A stretch of DNA of 64,000 nt from assembly GCA_051453625.1 (NCBI GenBank), contig JBOZIK010000001.1, forward strand, positions 69,001,209-69,065,208. Reading direction: 5' to 3'. Shown here in pieces: positions 24,540 to 35,549 of this stretch (its first letter is position 1; every line of letters starts with the position of its first letter). The position numbers and the translations under genes are program-made. The notes under the pieces are model-generated. The model worked only from the letters and a program-made list of their open reading frames with translations. It made no database searches and was not told the DNA's origin. This DNA is from Welwitschia mirabilis (Eukaryota > Gnetophyta > Gnetopsida > Welwitschiales).

Positions 24540-25445
24540 TAAAAACCTTTTCCAGATTAACGAGTTCACATAAGTTAGTTATCTTTTCTTAATAGAAAGA
24601 TTAAAGGAATAGTAATCTTGAAAAAAATGGCACCACACCTTCTATAATAACCTATAAAAATAAGAAAACTCCTTACTTCTATTATTAATTCTCATTTAGG
24701 CTAATCCCCTACTATCTCAAAGTTATCCTAATCTATGCTAACTCCTTTCTCTTAGATTATGTAACTCAAAAATATAATTTTTAATAGCCAAAACTCATAG
24801 TTTTTAGGATTTGTATAAAAGTGATTTTTTTTAAATATATCCAAAACTATTCTCAGATGCTACTCATTGGATTCCTTTATTAGAAAGTACACTAGTACAT
24901 CATCAATATAAACTACTATAAATTCGTATTCTTTAAATATATTATTCATTACTGCCATAAATACTATTAGAGAATAAGTAAAACCAAAAGAAATAATCTT
25001 GAATTCAAAATGTTCATACCTAGTTCTAAAGGTAGTTTTGAAAATATCCTCTTCTTTAATTTGAAGCTAGTAATACCTTGATTTAAGATCTATTTTGGAG
25101 AATTTTTTTCATATTCTAGCTGATCAAATAGATCTTTTATTTTTGATAAGGGATAATTGTTCTTGATCATTATCTATTTAAACATTCTATAATCTACATG
25201 AAGCCTTAGATCACTATTATTCTTTTTAATGAATAAGATTGATGCACCATAAGGAAATATGCCTAATCTAATTAAGTTCTTATCTATAAAGACCATTAAC
25301 CAAGCTTTTCATTCTATTAACTCAAATAGAAACATCTTGTAAGGGGCTTTAAATATGGATTCTGCACTAGGTTCTAAAGGTATTTCATAATCATCTTCTC
25401 TACTGGGAAGGAATTTTATAACTCATCTAGAAACACATCCATATA
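24540..25445 (-). pseudogene. Reverse transcriptase relic of the outer element
   Basis: This is the best-preserved pol domain in the window. In order on the - strand: FLPSREDDYEIPLEPSA (~25400-25440), APYKM..ELIE (~25340), LRLHVDYRMFK (~25190), NNYPLSKIKDLFDQLEYE (~25110-25165), KIDLKSRYY (~25080), FRTRYEHFEFKIISFGF (~24985-25030), then the polymerase box YIDDVLVY (24887-24910). Both catalytic Asp of that box are intact. Only a few stops are present (for example before LQIKEED). The connection domain GYYRR..AIF follows near 24640. Its upstream neighbour, protease, lies at 34.2 kb because element B inserted between them. Confidence 0.85.
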
Positions 25446-25648
25446 CTTCTATCCTACTAGAATTTCTAAAATTTTTAGCTGATATTATAATAAAAATACA
25501 TATTTTACTCTGCCAAATGCATCTCTCTTTTGGCTTTCTTATTAGTTGGTTACCTTTAATTAGATTTAATATAATAAAACTAAGTTTAATTGGCAACTAT
25601 ATTATTTTATTTATAACTATTATAGTGTGAATTGATGCAATCTTTAAG
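25445..25648 (-). other. Outer element, protease-RT linker up to the element B insertion
   Basis: Decayed linker that continues at 34160 on the far side of element B. No motif is assigned. Confidence 0.5.
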
Positions 25649-26868
25649 TCCTTAAAAATTCCTATCAATTACAAATGCTTGTAGAAAAATAGGAACTAGT
25701 ATAGATGGGAGTTAACCCAAATGTTATAATTCATTGAAGGGACTAGCCTAAAAGATAGAGAATTTATCTCATAAAGTATTTTTGGTATTTTTCCTTTAAG
25801 TAAATGAAAATGAAAAATAATGCAGAAATACAATGAAGGATGAATGATGATGCAATGCTTATTGATGAAATGCAAATGCAATGAATCTATTTCACTACCA
25901 ATCTTACTATTATCATGATCGACCTTATATCTTAGAGAAATTAGGAAAACTATTACTTAATCCTAACCAATATAAGCTATAAGAAACATCAAATAAAATA
26001 TAGATAAATGCAACTATGAGAATGTAATATGAAATGAAATGCAATATTTAAACTAATAGTGTCAATGTTAATGAAGGCTTCCCTTATGATCTAGATCAAC
26101 TATGGAACTATCACTAAATGATGGTCAACTTAAATCATAAGGGAGACAAATACAATATAAGTACAGTAGTCTTTTATCAATTATGAATAAATTAAGCATT
26201 TATTTACAAAGTAGCATCATCTCAATGTAGGATAAAAAACTGTAACACTAAGGAATACATCTTTCTATAGCTATGCATGGATCTCTTATCCTTTAATCTT
26301 TTATCACAAGACTTTTTGGTATAAAAGATAGTTCTAGAAGTAAGGACATGGGAATATTTATAGATTTACATTGAACATTCTAGAAGAAAACCCTAAAAGT
26401 GAGAGATGAAACTATAGCCACACACATGAGGTTCATGACACTATTACAAATATAATTTAATTTGTTCATATAAGATAGTTATAATTCTACCTGTTAACTA
26501 GACGTTTACAAGGATGGCACCCATAATAGAAGATGACTCATTAGTTTTAAGCCCTACAGTTAGCCTTGTAGCCTTAGTCCATATAACATCACTATTTTTC
26601 TAAATGTCATCTAGATGATGGAGGAAATGGTAGATTGCTTAAGCTCTTCAGCTAACACAAATTAGCCTTTTGGATCATTGATCTTCTCCTTAAAATGATA
26701 TGTGCTAGAATCTTTCTAAAATAAGTCTAAATACACTAATAATTATAAGTTTCCCTAATCATCCTATCAAATATTCATAATCATTAGAATTTCATGTAAA
26801 CCTCTTTTAATGTCTTGCAAAAGTACTCAAAATATCATATCATATATATACAATTTGGAATCAAAACA
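25649..26868 (-). repeat. Lower (3') LTR of element B
   Basis: It aligns with 32967-34159. Shared blocks include CAAATGCTTGTAG, ACTAGTATAGATGGGAGTTAAC, GAAATGCAAATG-AATGAATCTATTT, AGATGACTCATTAGTTTT and the edge ATACAATTTG. In - orientation it starts TGTTTTGATTCC and its TATA box is at 26355-26363. A TCATCTAGATGA palindrome is at 26607-26618. Confidence 0.8.
26355..26363 (-). promoter_or_regulatory. TATA box candidate, element B lower LTR
   Basis: CTATAAATA on the - strand. The upper LTR keeps TTATAAATA at 33663-33671 in the same context. Confidence 0.5.
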
Positions 26869-26883
26869 TAGACCCCCACTTAG
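26869..26883 (-). promoter_or_regulatory. Polypurine tract of element B
   Basis: On the - strand CTAAGTGGGGGTCTA lies immediately before the LTR start TGTT. CTAAGT followed by a G run just before the 3' LTR is usual in Athila/Tat-like elements. Confidence 0.65.
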
Positions 26884-28030
26884 CATTGTCAATTCCAATA
26901 AAGTAAGAAAACAACTACAAATTACAAGCCAAATTAACTAGGACAAATAATAACTAGGGAAATATACATTGAGTTAAAAAATTGTTACCATGTAGGATTA
27001 AATATCAAAAATTGGTAAACTGATGTACTACCTTTACAAGATGTGCAATAGTGATTTCATCCAAATGACTATGGGGCTAACATACTTAATAAATCAGAAT
27101 GAAAGTTAAATGCTTGCAAACATGATCATCAGAAAAATCAGAGTACTGAAATATTTGTTATCCCCATACTTAAAACATTTGATACAATACAAGATAAAAA
27201 TTGCATGTCATACACAAAAATTATCATAAGATATAACCACCATAACTTAGAAAAATGATAATGTGTATGGTTAATTAAGGTATTAATAACTCAAAATGAT
27301 GTATATAAATCAATCAAGGAGTTTTTAAGTGTAATATGCAATGGGTAAATACATCAAAAATAATCATGACATTACTTACCTTGTCCATGGTTTCTGAAGT
27401 TCCATGGATCACACTTATAAGAAGGTATTGTAATTACTTTCTTGTGGCCTACTAAACAATGTTCATAATGCATATCATACAAATAATATGAAATCATAAC
27501 CAGATCAGTGAATCATACGTATGTATCGTGAAAGCTTAAAAAGATCTTAATAATTAAAATTTTTGATCAATATTTCAAACTATTCTAGAAATATGTCTTA
27601 CTATCCATCCTCACCCGCCCTCCTCCTTCTCCACCAACCATAAGTGAATTAATATGTCTGATATTGCAATAAAATAAGAAGAAGCTATTATCATCTAAAT
27701 CATCATCTGGATGATAGATGTGAAATGATGATTAGAATAAAAAGATTTGGAAAAATAGTGAAGTCCAAGTAGAGTCAAATAATTAATGATAGTAATAGTA
27801 AGATCTTGAAAAGTGATTATGAAGTTCGAAAGATGGGTAAAAGCTAAGAATCATCATCAAAATAATCATGGTAAATGATTCAAAAGTGGAAGGAACTCTA
27901 GACAAGAGAAAAGATGAGGGCCATGATAATGCATTAAGTAGAGAGAAGTAATGCTTAAAAAGATCTTCAAATGTACTCAAACTTAATAGGCATGTAATAG
28001 TAGCAAGTGGATGAGAGAAATTAAAAATAT
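26884..28030. other. Element B post-integrase interior, unassigned
   Basis: No gene recognised. A C-rich patch (27607-27642) and a TCATCTGGATGA palindrome (27703-27714) are the only distinct features. Confidence 0.5.
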
Positions 28031-28034
28031 GCTT

Positions 28035-28135
28035 TAAAATTAGTCTCTATTAATAATAAAACTTGGTCTTCTAAACTTAGTGATGTCCTTTGGGATTACC
28101 ATACTATTTGAAAAAACTCTCTAGGTCTCTACTTT
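28035..28135 (+). pseudogene. Integrase fragment on the opposite strand inside element B
   Basis: On the + strand it reads SINNKTWSSKLSDVLWDYHTI-stop-KNSLGL across two adjacent segments, matching the KDWSLRLTDALWAYRT-K-LG block of Athila/Tat integrase. The same block in element A is at about 46355-46435. It is inverted relative to element B, so it is a separate fragment. Confidence 0.6.
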
Positions 28136-28214
28136 AATCATAAAAATATATCTTCTATTTTTTTAATTCCACACTTAATTTTATGACTTTTCCTAGAAAA
28201 ACCATCATTTAATT

Positions 28215-28345
28215 TCTTTGGCACCTATTAGTCTTTTCTAATTTTAGATTCTATTTCTAATAAATACCTCCTTTGTCTTAGACTCTGCTTTTATCTTTAT
28301 TGGCATTGAAAATTCTCATGATAGGAGATCAAAGGGCTATAGATC
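28215..28345 (+). repeat. Fragment of an element-A-type LTR
   Basis: It matches 36785-36890 and 51945-52065 (CTATTAGT-TTTTCTAATTTTAGATT, AATACCTCCTTTG, TTTTTATCTT, GAAAATTCTTATGATAG). It follows the integrase fragment in the same orientation, suggesting a deleted element of the A family. Confidence 0.65.
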
Positions 28346-28444
28346 CATGAACTAGATTTTATTAAGAATATTGGATATTTTTATAAGGCCTACACATTAT
28401 TTATTATAATATTAGTATGTAATTACACTAACTTAATTTAATAT

Positions 28445-28570
28445 AGTCTTATACCTTTATGTTGATATTTAGGCCTAACTTGTTCAGTTGACATTTTTAT
28501 TTTTCTACAACATTTCAAAGTCTTATCATACATGAAGTTGTTTAGATGAGTCTTAGGATTACCATGAAGA
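28445..28570 (+). repeat. Fragment matching the element A post-integrase region
   Basis: It matches 48785-48910 (ATACCTTTATG-TGATAT-TAGGCCTAAC-TGTT, TGACATTTTTA, CATTTCAAAGT, TTAGTTGTTTAGATGA). Confidence 0.6.
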
Positions 28571-28674
28571 AGTAATACGCTCAAAGAGATTTTTGAGGAT
28601 CAAACTTTACTCCTAATAACATAGACCTAACATATAATGAATTATAACTGCACTAAAATTTTCAATTCTTTCCT

Positions 28675-28780
28675 CTTATGAGATGGCTTGGTTCTTTGAT
28701 AATGGTTGTTCCCATCATGTGACTAATCAAAGAGATGTGTTTAAAAGCTTTTTGGAAAATCCAACAAAATAGCTAAAGAA
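28675..28780 (+). pseudogene. Possible Ty1/copia protease fragment
   Basis: One + frame reads MAWFFDNGCSHHVTNQRDVF, close to the WxxDSGCSxHMT active-site block of copia-type gag-protease. The Ser of D-S-G is Asn. It is the only copia-like sequence I could support. The match is short, so it could be chance. Confidence 0.4.
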
Positions 28781-29074
28781 AACAAAATAAAAATGAACAA
28801 CTAGGAACATAAAGAAGATTGCTTATTTGCCCTTATGGATTAAAACCACAATGAAAATAAAAAGTTAGCAAGAAAACTAGTAAATGATCAAGTCTTAAAT
28901 ATTATGTTGAAAAGGTATAGAAATGACTTTGAAATATTAAATTAAATAATTAATAAAAATAAAATAAAAATAGATAATTAGAAACATGAAGAAGATTGTT
29001 TACCTATCGAAAATTCTACCTTAGTAAAGCCCCTTAGAAGAAATCATAATATCACCTGATTAATGATTTATGAC

Positions 29075-29500
29075 ATGATGTAAAAACTTTATAAAGTACC
29101 ATTCCAATAGGTAATGACTTTGACGATGCCAAGTAGATCTAATATTCTCAATTAATAAATGATAAGATCAAAAGATACTTAGAAATGAATTCACCTAGTC
29201 ACACCCTAAAAGAACACTAGAATCCAAAAAATTGAAATGATTATGTAAGAGTACTATATAAACAATAAGTCTAGGAAACAAGTAATACCTCTGATGACAC
29301 TAAGGACATCATTGATCCTATAGCCTTTAAGTGATAAGTATTTTTCCATAATAAGGGGAATGCAACTGCTATTAGAGGAGTAAGAATCTATGAAGCATGG
29401 CCAACTAACCCTTTAGTGGAGTTCCCATAGCTTCCAATACTATTCCTCTTAGGAAAATTTACCTTGATATGGTATGACACCATGAAGATCATGTTTTTAG
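29075..29500 (-). repeat. Dispersed repeat R430, copy 2 (inverted)
   Basis: Its reverse complement aligns along about 430 bases with 47865-48300. Landmarks on the - strand: CATACCATATCAAGGTAAATTTTCCTAAGAGGAAT, GGGAACTCCACTAAAGGG, TTGGCCATGCTT, GGCTATAGGATCAATGATGTC, CTTTTAGGGTGTGACTAGGTGAATTCATTTCTAA. It lies between integrase and the 3' LTR of element B, as its homologue does in element A. Confidence 0.8.
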
Positions 29501-29622
29501 CTTAAATATAGAAGATTATGGTCCTTATTTATTTTTTTTCTTTTTGTTCTTTCTTTCTTTTTCTTTTTTATTTTTTTTAAAAGAGAAGTAAAGCCCACAT
29601 AACCAAGTAATTTTAAGGATAA

Positions 29623-30155
29623 NNNNNNNNNNNNNNNNNNNNNNNNNNNNNNNNNNNNNNNNNNNNNNNNNNNNNNNNNNNNNNNNNNNNNNNNNNNNNN
29701 NNNNNNNNNNNNNNNNNNNNNNNNNNNNNNNNNNNNNNNNNNNNNNNNNNNNNNNNNNNNNNNNNNNNNNNNNNNNNNNNNNNNNNNNNNNNNNNNNNNN
29801 NNNNNNNNNNNNNNNNNNNNNNNNNNNNNNNNNNNNNNNNNNNNNNNNNNNNNNNNNNNNNNNNNNNNNNNNNNNNNNNNNNNNNNNNNNNNNNNNNNNN
29901 NNNNNNNNNNNNNNNNNNNNNNNNNNNNNNNNNNNNNNNNNNNNNNNNNNNNNNNNNNNNNNNNNNNNNNNNNNNNNNNNNNNNNNNNNNNNNNNNNNNN
30001 NNNNNNNNNNNNNNNNNNNNNNNNNNNNNNNNNNNNNNNNNNNNNNNNNNNNNNNNNNNNNNNNNNNNNNNNNNNNNNNNNNNNNNNNNNNNNNNNNNNN
30101 NNNNNNNNNNNNNNNNNNNNNNNNNNNNNNNNNNNNNNNNNNNNNNNNNNNNNNN
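29623..30155. other. Assembly gap, 533 N, probably spurious
   Basis: AGTAATTTTAAGGATAA ends the left flank and begins the right flank, so the two contigs probably overlap by about 17 bases. Confidence 0.95.
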
Positions 30156-30479
30156 AGTAATTTTAAGGATAAGGATGAAGTAATGAGATGAAATACAAGA
30201 GAGGAAATACTTAAATAACTAAGACTCACATCATTAAGAGAGAACAAAAGAACCAAGGAATCTTTTTTTTTAAATTAAGTTCATAGACATATGAGTGTTT
30301 AAGGTTGGGTGAATCTACTCTTATCACTTTAAAATATCCAAGTAAAAGATTTACTGGATGGTAACTTCAAAAAGTAATATATAAGTTAAGTTAAAGATGT
30401 TTAAGTAATAACATGATATCCACTAAAGGATTCGGTTAAGAATTATTCAAACAATGGCAAGAGGACTTATAACAAAAGT

Positions 30480-30680
30480 GCTTCTATCATGTTTAAGTTT
30501 CGATTGATAAGTGGTTCATATGTTTTTAACCTTTATACATTAACTTTTAAAATTTTCAAGTATTTGTATTAGAGATTTTAACTAATACATTAGAATGTAC
30601 ATTTTATAAAAGATAAGGGTCTAACCATTTAGAGGTTAATTTGTTGTGTAAACAATGCTCTCAGATATTGTGCCTTTTTT
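30480..30680 (-). pseudogene. Integrase C-terminal relic of element B
   Basis: On the - strand: a NKLTSKWLDPYLL block (GPY-like region, family KL(R/K)SRWxGP(F/Y)), then NVHSN..KISN, then KVNV-stop-RLKTYEPL (30508-30550), matching the KVNGQRLKHY box that ends integrase in Athila/Tat elements. The Gln is a stop and Gly is Val. The match stops at about 30680; the rest of integrase is absent. Confidence 0.7.
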
Positions 30681-30689
30681 AGAAAAATA

Positions 30690-31390
30690 ATGGTTAAACC
30701 AGATAGAAACCAATTGATAAAAATAAAAGGTATATAACCATTTTAAAGTAAAATAAATTGGAGGAAAAGAAAGTAATAAAATAAAATCTTAATAGCACAA
30801 ATTTCAAAATCCAAATAAGAGATGAAGAAGTAATAAAATTTTATTAACAATGAAGCTTATTAGATCATTGTAAAACATGAGTGTCATTACTTAATTCATT
30901 CAAGGTAATATTGAAAGAGTTGATTCAAGAAATTTTAGAAGGCTTTTTAGAATTTTTATGAGGTTAAAAATCTTCTTAACATTTAATTCTAAGCATATAT
31001 TATTATCAAAAAGATGAGGTTTACCCCAATTTAAAGTTTCAAGATATCCCAAGTTATACTTTTAAAAACAGTAATCATCAAGGGCACAAGGTAAAGTGGA
31101 CTTTGTAAAAGAGGAAAGGATGTTACTTTGAGTATCACATCATATTTTAAGAGGAAGATATTAAGAGTATTAGGACTAAATTCTTTATGTATTTCTAAAA
31201 GTAAAGAAAAAGGATTTGGATTTGCAAATTACATAAGGGTTCAAATGAAAGAGATGAAGAAATGTTACCATTATCAAGATCACATAGTAATATGGAGGCA
31301 GAAGTAGAAGAAAGTATATGATTTGGATTTTGACATGAAAGCATAGGTGGAAGGGATGGAAAAATAGGAGTAAAATGAACAAGTCTATCC
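30690..31390. other. Element B interior where pol should lie; nothing recognised
   Basis: By position this should hold integrase core, RNase H or RT, but no motif could be read on either strand. Confidence 0.45.
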
Positions 31391-31399
31391 TCTATGAAG

Positions 31400-32420
31400 T
31401 TTGACTAAATCTCTATAAGTCATTGATTCTGTTCCTTTTCTTCATTTCTATCCTCATCATTACTTTGTGGAATTGTTTCTTCACTTTCTTCATTATTGTT
31501 TTTGATTTAATCTTCATTTCCTTGTTGAGTATCTCTTTGACTCTCCAAGTTGTTAGATTCATCAAAAAGGTCATCCAAAGAAATGTAAGCATCATCTTCA
31601 TCATAAATAAAAAATTTATAGATTCTTCATAAAATGATTCCTCTATTTCATCTAGATTTTCTAGTAGTAAATGGATTCTATGGATATAATCTAATATCTT
31701 AATGTCATCATGTGATGAATAATCATCCTCATACTTAGTGTTGAAAAATTAAGTTGAGTCATTTTTTTTTTCCTCTCCTAATGAGTGGAATGTTGAAGTT
31801 TGATCTAAAATCTCATCTTCTATTTGAAAGAAAGAATCATTATCATTTGTTTCTAAGTTCTCCTCATTTTTCTCAACGTAAGATGTAGTAGAATGAGTAG
31901 GATAAGTTTGAGAATTTTGTGTTGTAAAAGAATATTAATTTTGTAAAATTATTTGTTTAAAGGATCCCAGTCAAATTTTATAGATTATTATTTTGATTTT
32001 CTAAATTTTCTTACATCTTCTTCATATTTTCTATCATTTCTTTCATTGAGTCATTTTATTCTTCATAATAATTCATGGAAGATGGATCTTCTTCATAGTA
32101 CTTCATGGGATTGGTTGGAATTTACTATAATAATTATAAAATATTTTTCTAAATAAGTAGAATCCCTAAAATGTTGAAAATATTCATTAATATTTCTATC
32201 TAAATCTTGAAAAGAAGAGGGGAAAAAATAAGGGGTTTAAAAAGAGGAAGGGATGCAATTCATACTCTTAACATCATTTGGTATTGTCCATTCTCTTTCT
32301 GCAAAAATTTCTTGAAATGTTATTCTATCATTTTCCATAGAAATCCTCAAGTTTATCCTTCTTTCAAAAATAATTTATTAAAGAATCCTTTTGTCACTTA
32401 TCATTAACATAAATAAGGAT
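31400..32420 (-). pseudogene. gag C-terminal relic of element B
   Basis: The - strand holds an acidic, Asn/Glu-rich frame with few stops. NDSMKEMIENMKKM-stop-ENLENQNNNL (about 31980-32060) resembles the coiled-coil-like MxxxxxxLxxxE-tail that follows the zinc knuckle in Athila/Tat gag. Further on come Asp/Glu-rich stretches (NDNDSFFQIEDEILDQ near 31800-31850; YEDDYSSHDDIKILDYI near 31690-31740). The capsid core and knuckle are absent. Short open frames on the + strand here are shadows. Confidence 0.5.
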
Positions 32421-32947
32421 TAAATAAGAAAAATTAATCAAAGATGATAAGTAAGATAAGTATAATGTGATGATCAAGTTCTGCTTCCTTTGATGTTTTT
32501 TTAATTAGAATTGTTTGAATTCTTATCACTTAAAAGATACATAATGTCCATTGTCTTATTAGTAATATAGACAATATGGGATGACCAATAGTTATTTTGT
32601 AGAAATCGAAAAAAATGAATTGTAAAAAGATTAGAAACAAAGATAACATGGAAAATTGTCTGCTTAGTAGTCTAGATGATAAAAAGCATGACATTGACTT
32701 TATTACACTATCAAAAAATAAAAATATTTTTGTAGAAAAATAGAAAGAAACAAAAATTATAAACTATCATCTATAATGTCATCTAAATAATATAGAGAAT
32801 GATAGGACTTATTTAACACTACTAAAATGAAAATTATGAAAGATAATCCTATGGAATCTATAGTAAAAATATATTTTTATTCAGATTAATAACTTAAATT
32901 GAAATTCAAGGTACTTATCTAGATAGTGATAATCCTTCAACTCATTA
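32420..32947. other. Element B leader region, unassigned
   Basis: Nothing recognised between the gag relic and the primer site. Confidence 0.5.
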
Positions 32948-32948
32948 T

Positions 32949-32966
32949 GACCTTCATCAGTAATGG
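32949..32966 (-). promoter_or_regulatory. Candidate primer binding site of element B (decayed)
   Basis: On the - strand CCATTACTGATGAAGG follows the LTR end AACA directly. Set against TGGCGCCGTTGCCGGGGA, most differences are transitions. It also resembles the element A site (GCATCACTACCAAGG). Confidence 0.4.
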
Positions 32967-34159
32967 TGTTAAATCCCATTAATCACAAATACTTGTAGAA
33001 AAACGCATACTAGTATAGATGGGAGTTAACCTTAATATTATAATCTATTAAAGGCACTAGGCTAGAACTTAGAGAATTGATTTAACAAAGTATTTTTGGT
33101 TTTTTTAATTAGATGAAAAATGAAAAACAATGTAAAAATACAAGGCAACATGAATGATTATGAAATGCTTATGAATGAAATGCAAATGTAATGAATCTAT
33201 TTGACTACCAATATTTTTATTACCAAGGTTAGCCCTTATAACTTAAATTAATTAGGAAAACTATTTCTTAATTATAACCAAAATAAGCTATAAGTCATAT
33301 CAAATAGAACATAGATAAATGCAACTATGAAAATGTAATATGAAATGAAATTTGAGATCTAAATTAATAGTATCAACTTAACAAAGGATACCATTATGTT
33401 TTAAATTAATTATGAAATTGTCATTGAATCATAATCAACTTAAATCATAAGGAGATGCATACAGTAGAACTAAAGCAGTATTTTATTAATCATGAATGAG
33501 TCAAGCATCTACTTTAAAATGCAATAGCAACTCGATGAAGGATACATCACCCAATACAAAGGAAGACTTATCTTTATAGCTATAGATATATCTCTTCTTC
33601 TTTAATCTCCCATCACAAGACTTTCTAGTATAAAAGATGGTTTTGCAATAAGGACAAAGGAGTATTTATAATTTTACATTAAATATTCTAAAATAAAAAC
33701 CTTAAAAATCAGAGATAAATCCCTAATTATCCACACAAGGTACATGACATCATTACAAAGATAATTCAATTTATTCATACAAAATAGTTGTCATCCTGCC
33801 TGTCATCCAAATGATTAAAGGAATAACACCCATAATAAAAGATGACTCATTAGTTTTTAGCTCTGTAATTAGCCCCATAGCCTTAGTTCATGTTACATCA
33901 TTTGGATGATGGAGAAGACAACATACTTATTAAGCTCTCTAGCTAATATGATTTAGCCTACTAGACCATTGGTCTTACCCTTAAAATTTTACTTATAGAA
34001 ATCTTCTTGAAATGCATCCAATTATACTAAGAATTGTATGTTTTCATGATTATTCCATCAACTCTCTATAATCATTAGAACTCCATCTATACCTGTCTAA
34101 ATGTCCTTCTAAAATACTTAAAATACCTCATTAAATAAATACAATTTGACATTGTAACA
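32967..34159 (-). repeat. Upper (5') LTR of element B
   Basis: Direct repeat of 25649-26868. In - orientation it starts TGTTACAATGTCAAATTG and ends TTTAACA, the canonical TGTT...AACA. TATA-like TTATAAATA at 33663-33671; palindromes TCATCCAAATGA (33803-33814) and ATCATTTGGATGAT (about 33897-33910). Confidence 0.8.
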
Positions 34160-34545
34160 TTAACCTTATTCTCCTATAGAAAATTCATGCCTAGAATAAT
34201 ATCAAAGAAATCTAAATCCTAGAATTAGAAGTAATATATAAAATGCTTGATTACTAATATATAATTTACACATAAGAGTTTCACCAAGAGGTTTAATTTT
34301 ACTCCCATCTAAAAGTTTTACTACTAATTACTTCCTATTCTTAATTATAAGGAATAATCTTTTCAATACTAAAAATAAAATAAAGAAGTATAATTTTCCT
34401 AGATCTTATAAAATTCTTACAATAAACTCTAGAAGTGTACTTGAATTTTCTAGTATTACTAAGGTTGGTTTCCTTTACTAGAAATTAATGCATATAATTT
34501 CTTGAGATTTCTTTATGCCTCTTTTCTTTTGTTTCCTTAAAGATA
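34160..34545 (-). pseudogene. Aspartic protease region of the outer element
   Basis: On the - strand DLDFFDIILGMNFL (34165-34206) matches the block near the end of Tekay/Del protease (FDIILGMDWL). It is well kept, and the element B junction follows four residues after it. The upstream active-site region (family DSGATHSF) is degraded; ALISSKGN near 34480-34505 is the best candidate. Confidence 0.7.
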
Positions 34546-34549
34546 GTTT

Positions 34550-35490
34550 GTGACTATATAATAACCTTCATAATTATAACATCCTATTCTTATAAAATTT
34601 TTAGCTAAATTTCCTAATAAAGATTTAAATTTTATATAGCTTAAAAGTTTTACCCTTTCTTGGAAATGATGGAACTTCATGACATTAGATGCAACCATCT
34701 CAAATCAATTAAAGTTTATAGTTGGTGCTAGTTACTTGAATATTGGCCTTTTTATGAATTATTGTATTAAAGTGTATTTTTGCTTTTCTTATAGTTATTG
34801 CCTCTAATTAATGATTATTTACTAAGTATGACCTTCTCTATAGCTTTCATTTGAAATGCTAAGATGAAAAATCTTGACTTGAATTTGAATCACAAGATGT
34901 AATTCTATTACTAATTTACTTACTTTTACTACCTTACTTTTAGCTATCTATAGGACATATCTTAGTAGCTTTAGGAATTTGTTTTTATATTGGATCATTA
35001 CCATGAAGTCTTACTTCAGGCTATAGAATTCTTCTACCTTTGTAATTTTATAGAATTTTGATATGTATTAGGCTTAGAATCTAGTCTTAAAAATTTTTCA
35101 AGATAGTTGATTTGGAAATTATGGTTTTGTCTTTTCTACTTCTCATCATAGAGGTCTTGTCTTTTCTACTTCTCACTATAGAGCTATACCCTTCTTTAAT
35201 TGATAAGTTAATAATGTAGCCTTATACTCTAAAGTAAATTTGCATAGCTCTAATGCACTTGATATGGATACTAATAATGCTTTATTTTTAATCACATTGT
35301 TTGAGTTCTTAAATACTAAAGGGTTTGATCGTTCAAATTGCATCATCATCTTTCTAGATACTTTTACATCATTTCAACCATTATTTCTATTGTATAGTTC
35401 ATATAGTAAGCTATTTACTACATTAGCTAGTGATCTAACTAGAGTAAGAGGAATTACTTATATTCTAAAAGCCATTGGTTAGATCTTACA
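34550..35490 (-). pseudogene. gag relic of the outer element
   Basis: On the - strand VEEFYSLK-stop-DFMVMIQYKNKFLKLLRYV (about 34940-35030) matches the capsid EFxxLKQGxMSVxEYxxKFxxLARY block. KVSKLVIELH..IFH follows. The knuckle relic CYNYEGYYIVT (34551-34582) keeps the first Cys and loses the second (Cys to Tyr). A short + strand open frame at 35240-35482 is its shadow. Gag would form the particle in the cytoplasm. Confidence 0.7.
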
Positions 35491-35533
35491 AGGTCTTAAA
35501 TTCTACTCTTAATAAGTAAATTTATTAACATAA

Positions 35534-35546
35534 GGCTCTAATACCA
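35534..35546 (-). promoter_or_regulatory. Primer binding site of the outer element (tRNA-iMet type)
   Basis: On the - strand TGGTATTAGAGCC is one C-to-T change from TGGTATCAGAGCC, complementary to the 3' end of initiator tRNA-Met. It sits three bases from the inferred LTR end, which fixes the element's direction. Confidence 0.85.
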
Positions 35547-35549
35547 AAA

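Larger units (their letters stand above)
25649..34159 (-). mobile_element. Element B: decayed Athila/Tat-like Ty3/gypsy element nested in the outer pol
   Basis: LTRs of about 1.2 kb (25649-26868 and 32967-34159) are in direct orientation. On the - strand a G-rich polypurine tract abuts the lower LTR (26869-26883). A decayed primer site abuts the upper one. The interior keeps the C-terminal part of gag (31.4-32.4 kb), the last part of integrase (30.48-30.68 kb) and the post-integrase repeat R430. Protease, RT, RNase H and most of integrase are missing, so it was deleted or reproduced non-autonomously. Flanks TTAAG (25644-25648) and TTAAC (34160-34164) are a probable target duplication with one difference. 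The insertion splits the outer element between protease and RT. Confidence 0.75.

Noticed and set aside
29525-30256. A 243-codon frame on the - strand
   Set aside because: N run plus an A/T homopolymer-rich tract.
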